A DNA stretch of 9,607 bases from CAIPVR01 sp049316905 (GTDB lineage: Bacteria > Actinomycetota > Acidimicrobiia > Acidimicrobiales > Microtrichaceae): NCBI GenBank assembly GCA_049316905.1, contig JBMOJH010000122.1, forward strand, positions 1-9,607. The letters are read 5' to 3'. A program made the position numbers and the translations under genes. Under the pieces are notes generated by a model. The model was not told the origin of the DNA and ran no database searches. It saw only the letters and a list, made by a program, of their open reading frames with translations. Shown here piece after piece: positions 6,691 to 9,607 of the stretch (the first letter of the stretch is position 1; the number at the start of each line of letters is the position of its first letter).

Positions 6691-6716
6691 GCCCGTCGCC
6701 CGCTCAGCCGCCGTCG
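6681..6716. terminator. Possible bidirectional terminator hairpin between convergent genes
   Basis: CTGAGC (6687-6692) and GCTCAG (6702-6707) form a 6-bp inverted repeat around a 9-nt loop. CGACG (6681-6685) and CGTCG (6712-6716) can extend it across an asymmetric bulge. Each arm contains the stop codon of one convergent gene (TGA 6688-6690 and its mirror image 6704-6706). No T tract flanks the stem, so the terminator role is inferred from position and symmetry. Confidence 0.35.
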
Positions 6717-7267
6717 CGGTTGGCGTTCTTCCCGTCCTCCGGGCGCAGGTCCACGATCAGGTCGCCGGTCGCGTCGATCCGCCACGGAAAGGTCTCGAGC
6801 TTCGAGCCGTCGCTCGAGCCCGACCCGTCGGCCGAGTAGGTCACGTCGCGGCACAGCTCGCCCACCTTGCGGCCGGCGCCGTCGACGTTCGCCCGCTCGT
6901 CGAACAGGTTCCGCTCGGCGTTCCAGGCGAGGAAGCACCCCTCGGGAGCGCCGGGGGCCCGGGCCGACAGCGCGACCCACTGGATCTTGGGGTCGTCACC
7001 GAAATGGTTGACGAAGATCGGTTGCAGTTGGCCGCGGCCCGACACGTCGCTGAACAGAATCGGCCCGTCGGCCGCCACCTGCCGGGAGAGCCGGGCGGCC
7101 TGCCCGGCGTCGAACACGTCGTCGCCGAGGCGCACCTGCACCGGGCCCTTCCCGCCGGAGGCGAGCGCGATCGCTCCCCACGCGAGGCCGACCGCCACGA
7201 CCAGGGCGAGCAGGCCCACCACGATCGACGTGGCCTGGCGGCCGCCGGAACGCCGTTCGACCGGCAT
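6704..7267 (-). CDS. Single-pass membrane-anchored protein of unknown function
   Basis: I do not recognise this 187-residue protein. A short basic N-terminus (MPVERRSGGR) precedes one hydrophobic helix (about 14-36), predicting an N-in membrane anchor with an extracytoplasmic domain (38-187). That domain has two cysteines, Cys111 (EGCFLAW) and Cys139 (ELCRDV), which could pair, and a C-terminal GDLIVDLRPEDG. The strand order after Cys111 loosely recalls a Rieske-type domain, but the histidine ligands are missing, so this is weak. The ATG at 7267 is chosen because it puts the helix at the usual depth and has G-rich sequence 4-9 nt upstream. It sits between pcrA and sucC on the opposite strand, the slot I recall a peptidase-like gene (Rv0950c) filling in mycobacteria. 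It shares no visible motif with M23 peptidases. The 50-bp palindrome begins 17 bp upstream of its start. Confidence 0.75.
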   Translation of the reverse strand: MPVERRSGGRQATSIVVGLLALVVAVGLAWGAIALASGGKGPVQVRLGDDVFDAGQAARLSRQVAADGPILFSDVSGRGQLQPIFVNHFGDDPKIQWVALSARAPGAPEGCFLAWNAERNLFDERANVDGAGRKVGELCRDVTYSADGSGSSDGSKLETFPWRIDATGDLIVDLRPEDGKNANRDGG

Positions 7268-7284
7268 CAGCCCCCCATCCCCTC

Positions 7285-7334
7285 GCTTTGTGCTGCTGAT
7301 GACGACACATGTGTCGTCATCAGCAGCACAAAGC
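7285..7334. repeat. Perfect 50-bp palindrome with no spacer
   Basis: The left arm (7285-7309) is exactly the reverse complement of the right arm (7310-7334), giving 25 matched pairs centred on ACACATGTGT. A further CCC/GGG match (7280-7282 with 7337-7339) lies beyond two non-pairing positions. Its GC content, about 52%, is far below that of the flanks. It lies between the divergent membrane-protein gene and sucC. It ends 45 bp before the sucC -10 element and starts 17 bp from the other gene's ATG. It lacks a T tract and no gene converges on it, so it is a poor terminator candidate. Confidence 0.97.
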
Positions 7335-7378
7335 CGGGGTGGCTGCGGCGCGGAATGGGCGGTGGGGGCGCACGCCCT

Positions 7379-7384
7379 TAGTAT
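7379..7384 (+). promoter_or_regulatory. sucC: Putative -10 element of the sucCD promoter
   Basis: TAGTAT in a GC-rich setting is the best -10 match before sucC. The predicted start near 7391 would give an untranslated leader of about 105 nt. No convincing -35 is seen. An alternative promoter further upstream would transcribe the palindrome. Confidence 0.45.
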
Positions 7385-7419
7385 CTCCCGCCGTGCGTCC
7401 GCCGACCTCACGGCGGGGG
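7385..7419 (+). promoter_or_regulatory. Inverted repeat at the start of the sucC leader
   Basis: CCCGCCGTG (7387-7395) and CACGGCGGG (7409-7417) are a perfect 9-bp inverted repeat with a 13-nt loop. One G-T and one G-C pair extend it to 11 bp. It lies directly after the -10 element, so it is either an operator over the transcription start or a hairpin at the 5' end of the mRNA. The left arm contains the GTG of the possible leader ORF. Confidence 0.5.
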
Positions 7420-7494
7420 CCCGACCCATCAGACCGGCAGACCCTCGGCCCGAGTTCCGGCCGCGGCGCCCCGGTTACCAGCAGAAAGGCCTGA
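7393..7494 (+). CDS. Possible 33-codon leader ORF upstream of sucC
   Basis: A GTG lies 8 nt after the TAGTAT hexamer, a spacing like the leaderless starts elsewhere in this window. Its frame runs 33 codons to a TGA at 7492-7494, only two bases before the sucC GTG (TGAGGGTG). The sucC ribosome binding site lies inside its last codons. The peptide begins MRPPTSRRGP and is rich in Arg, Pro and Ser, with no helix, signal or known domain and no run of one regulatory amino acid. Translation through it could couple to, or unmask, sucC initiation. Chance is quite possible, because stop codons are rare at this GC content. The frame is also open upstream of the GTG. Confidence 0.25.
   Translation: MRPPTSRRGPDPSDRQTLGPSSGRGAPVTSRKA
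7483..7489 (+). promoter_or_regulatory. sucC: Ribosome binding site of sucC
   Basis: AGAAAGG ends 7 nt before the GTG at 7497. It decides the sucC start, because the reading frame is open for about 630 bases further upstream. Confidence 0.75.
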
Positions 7495-7496
7495 GG

Positions 7497-8642
7497 GTGG
7501 ACCTCTTCGAGTACCAGGGGAAGCAGTTCTTCGCCTCCTTCGACATCCCCGTCTCGGCCGGTGAGGCCGTCACCACCGTCGACGACGCCGTGGCCGCCGC
7601 CGAGCGGCTCGACCAGTGGCCCGTGGTGGTGAAGGCGCAGGTGCACACCGGCGGTCGCGGCAAGGCCGGCGGCGTGAAGCTCGCCAACTCGATCGAGGAG
7701 GTGCGCGAGCACGCGTCGAACATCCTCGGCCTCGACATCAAGGGCCACATCGTCGAGATCATCTGGATCGAGGTGGGCTCCGACATCGCGGAGGAGTACT
7801 ACGCCAGCTTCACCCTGGACCGCTCGGCCAAGCAGCACCTCGGCATGCTGAGCGCACAGGGCGGCGTGGAGATCGAGGCGGTCGCCGAGTCCGACCCGGA
7901 CGCGATCGCGAAGATCTGGATCGACCCGGTCGACGGGCTCGACGAGGCCACCGCCCGCGAGTGGGTGGCCGCAGCGAAGCTGAACCCGCAGGCCACCGAG
8001 GGCGCGGTCGACATCCTCCTGAAGCTCTACCGGGCCTACACCGAGGGCGACGCCGACCTCGTCGAGATCAACCCGCTCATCCTCAAGCCCACCGGCGAGG
8101 TCCACGCGCTCGACGCCAAGGTCACGCTCGACGCCAACGCTGCGTTCCGCCACGAGTGGGCCGAGTACGAGGCCACGCAGTCCCGCGACGAGCGCGAGCA
8201 GGCCGCGCACGAGAAGGGCCTGCAGTACGTCGGCCTCGACGGCTCGGTCGGCATCATCGCCAACGGCGCTGGTCTGGCGATGTCGACCCTCGACGTGGTC
8301 AACCAGGTGGGCGGTTCGCCCGCCAACTTCCTCGACATCGGCGGCGGCGCCAACGCGGACGTCATGGCCGGTGCCCTCGAGGTCATCAACAACGACCCGT
8401 CGGTGAAGTCGATCTTCATCAACATCTTCGGCGGCATCACCCGCGGCGAGGAGGTGGCCAACGGCATCGTCGAGGCGCTCAACCGGGTCACCATCGACGC
8501 CCCGATCGTCATCCGGCTCGACGGCACCAACGCCGATGAGGGCCGGGCGATCCTGGAACCGCACCTGTCCGAGCAGCTGCAGATGCAGCCCACCATGCTC
8601 GAGGCCGCCCGTACCGCCGTGAGCCTCGCGGCCGCCCGCTGA
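7497..8642 (+). CDS. sucC: Succinyl-CoA synthetase, beta subunit
   Basis: This 381-residue beta subunit of succinate-CoA ligase binds succinate and the nucleotide. With SucD it interconverts succinyl-CoA and succinate with formation of ATP or GTP in the TCA cycle. The N-terminal MDLFEYQGKQ is the classic start and fixes GTG 7497. The ATP-grasp domain shows VVVKAQVHTGGRGKAGGVKLA (43-63), Mg-binding residues Asn192 in LVEINPL and Asp206 in HALDAKV, and DANAAFRH (212-219). The CoA-ligase domain shows GSVGIIANGAGLAM (249-262), FLDIGGGAN (278-286), FGGITRGEE (311-319) and VIRLDGTNADEGR (338-350). Length is close to the usual 385-390. Nucleotide preference cannot be told by eye. It is followed 42 bp later by sucD and preceded by a structured leader. 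Confidence 0.97.
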   Translation: MDLFEYQGKQFFASFDIPVSAGEAVTTVDDAVAAAERLDQWPVVVKAQVHTGGRGKAGGVKLANSIEEVREHASNILGLDIKGHIVEIIWIEVGSDIAEEYYASFTLDRSAKQHLGMLSAQGGVEIEAVAESDPDAIAKIWIDPVDGLDEATAREWVAAAKLNPQATEGAVDILLKLYRAYTEGDADLVEINPLILKPTGEVHALDAKVTLDANAAFRHEWAEYEATQSRDEREQAAHEKGLQYVGLDGSVGIIANGAGLAMSTLDVVNQVGGSPANFLDIGGGANADVMAGALEVINNDPSVKSIFINIFGGITRGEEVANGIVEALNRVTIDAPIVIRLDGTNADEGRAILEPHLSEQLQMQPTMLEAARTAVSLAAAR

Positions 8643-8671
8643 GTCCCGCCCACCGAGCTCCCGACCGATCA

Positions 8672-8677
8672 AGAGGA
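8672..8677 (+). promoter_or_regulatory. sucD: Ribosome binding site of sucD
   Basis: AGAGGA ends 7 nt before the ATG at 8685 in the 42-bp sucC-sucD gap. No hairpin or -10 hexamer is seen in that gap, so sucD is expected to be read from the sucC transcript. Confidence 0.75.
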
Positions 8678-8684
8678 CATCCCA

Positions 8685-9581
8685 ATGAGCATCTTCGTCG
8701 ACGAGAACACCAAGGTCGTCTACCAGGGCCTCACCGGCAGCCAGGGCCGCTACTACGGCCTCCTGAACCGTGACTACGGCACCCAGGTGGTGGCCGGCAC
8801 CAACCCGAAGAAGGCCGGCGAGGACGTGGACGGCATCCCGATCTACGCCTCCGTGGCCGACGCGGTGGCCGCCACCGGCGCCACTGCGAGCTGCATCTTC
8901 ATCCCGGCCCCGGGTGTGAAGGCCGCGGTGATGGAGGCCGCCGAGGGCGGCGTCGAGTTCATCGTGTGCATCACCGAGGGCGTGCCCGCCCAGGACGAGG
9001 CCTGGTTCTTCAACAAGCTGCAGCGCGACTTCCCCGACGTGCAGCTGTTGGGCCCGAACTGCCCCGGCATCATCAGCCCCGGGAAGTGCAACATCGGCAT
9101 CACCGCGGGTCACATCGCCAAGGAGCCCGTGCCGGGGGAGAAGAACGTCGGCATCGTGAGCCGCTCCGGCACGCTCACGTACCAGGCCCTCTACGAGCTG
9201 AAGCTCCAGGACGTGGGTGTGACCACCTGCGTGGGCATCGGCGGCGACCCGGTGCCCGGCACGAGCTTCATCGACTGCCTCGAGCGCTTCGAGGCCGACC
9301 CGGAGACCTCGGCGGTCATGATGATCGGCGAGATCGGCGGCTCGGCCGAGGAGGAGGCCGCCGAGTTCATCAAGTCGAGCATGTCCAAGCCGGTCGTGGC
9401 CTACATCGCGGGCCAGACCGCCCCGGCGGGCAAGAAGATGGGCCACGCCGGTGCCATCGTCTCCGGCGGCAAGGGCACGGCCAAGGCGAAGATGGAGGCC
9501 CTCACCGACGCCGGCGTGCGTGTGGGAGCGCACCCCACCGAGGCCGGCAGCCTGATGGTGGACGTCATCCACTCGCTCTGA
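8685..9581 (+). CDS. sucD: Succinyl-CoA synthetase, alpha subunit
   Basis: This 298-residue alpha subunit binds CoA and carries the phosphohistidine that passes phosphate between succinyl phosphate and the nucleotide on SucC. Visible features are the Rossmann-type CoA site GLTGSQGRYY (15-24), TNPKKAGED (39-47), GATASCIFIPAPG (65-77), GPNCPG (123-128), SRSGTLTYQ (159-167), GIGGDPVPG (184-192), Glu216 in IGEIGGSAEEEAAE, and the active-site His254 in KKMGHAGAIVSGG. The CoA site departs from the common pattern. The usual His after GSQGxF is Tyr (23-24), and the usual VTPGKGG is TNPKKAG. Catalytic residues are intact, so activity is expected. The protein is about ten residues longer than the E. 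coli form, partly through EPVPGEKN (147-154). The stop is at 9579-9581, and the last 26 bases of the window hold nothing recognisable. Confidence 0.97.
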   Translation: MSIFVDENTKVVYQGLTGSQGRYYGLLNRDYGTQVVAGTNPKKAGEDVDGIPIYASVADAVAATGATASCIFIPAPGVKAAVMEAAEGGVEFIVCITEGVPAQDEAWFFNKLQRDFPDVQLLGPNCPGIISPGKCNIGITAGHIAKEPVPGEKNVGIVSRSGTLTYQALYELKLQDVGVTTCVGIGGDPVPGTSFIDCLERFEADPETSAVMMIGEIGGSAEEEAAEFIKSSMSKPVVAYIAGQTAPAGKKMGHAGAIVSGGKGTAKAKMEALTDAGVRVGAHPTEAGSLMVDVIHSL

Positions 9582-9607
9582 GCTGTCACCGCTCCTCCCG
9601 GGGCCCC

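Noticed and set aside
7285..7334. Palindrome as an intrinsic terminator or integron attC site
   Set aside because: There is no T tract and the flanking genes diverge, so nothing ends there. attC sites are imperfect, with RYYYAAC/GTTRRRY ends that are absent here.
6867..7496. Upstream extension of the sucC frame
   Set aside because: The extension crosses the membrane-protein gene and the palindrome. SucC begins MDLFEYQGKQ, and a ribosome site lies 7 nt before GTG 7497.
7320..9572. Long minus-strand open frame opposite sucC and sucD
   Set aside because: It is the antisense shadow of two unmistakable genes and contains no family motif.

Overview
The window is high-GC DNA (roughly 70% by eye) with frequent GTG starts. 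It reads as a chromosomal segment from an actinobacterium. The F420-type oxidoreductase, the actinobacterial UvrD/PcrA with its C-terminal Tudor-like domain, and the order pcrA – minus-strand gene – sucC – sucD all fit this phylum. A deep lineage such as Acidimicrobiia is plausible but is an inference. No phage, insertion-sequence, CRISPR or RNA genes were recognised.

Layout. Positions 1-60 hold a 15-bp tandem repeat cut by the left edge. A minus-strand luciferase-like F420-type oxidoreductase follows (66-998). A divergent intergenic region (999-1178) contains three 21-bp tandem repeats and an 11-bp-phased set of GTCA boxes. Rightward from there come a secreted NlpC/P60 cell-wall hydrolase (1179-1928), a dienelactone-hydrolase-family protein (1967-2782), the DNA helicase PcrA/UvrD1 (2865-5084) and an AMP-forming acyl-CoA synthetase (5155-6690). 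The synthetase converges with a minus-strand single-pass membrane protein of unknown function (6704-7267). A second divergent region (7268-7496) carries a perfect 50-bp palindrome, a promoter, a leader hairpin and a possible leader ORF. It is followed by the TCA-cycle pair sucC (7497-8642) and sucD (8685-9581).

How the genes relate. sucC and sucD encode the two subunits of one enzyme, ADP/GDP-forming succinyl-CoA synthetase, and are clearly one operon. The others are housekeeping or accessory genes without an obvious shared pathway. The order pcrA / minus-strand gene / sucCD matches the arrangement I recall from mycobacteria (uvrD1, Rv0950c, sucC, sucD, then an LLM-type oxidoreductase).

Expression signals. 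Four genes have a -10-like hexamer ending 6-7 nt before the start codon and no Shine-Dalgarno, which suggests leaderless mRNAs. Three other genes (acyl-CoA synthetase, sucC, sucD) have clear purine-rich ribosome binding sites. I see no new multi-gene system. The signals most worth checking are the 50-bp palindrome, the structured sucC leader with its uORF, and the phased boxes before the NlpC/P60 gene.
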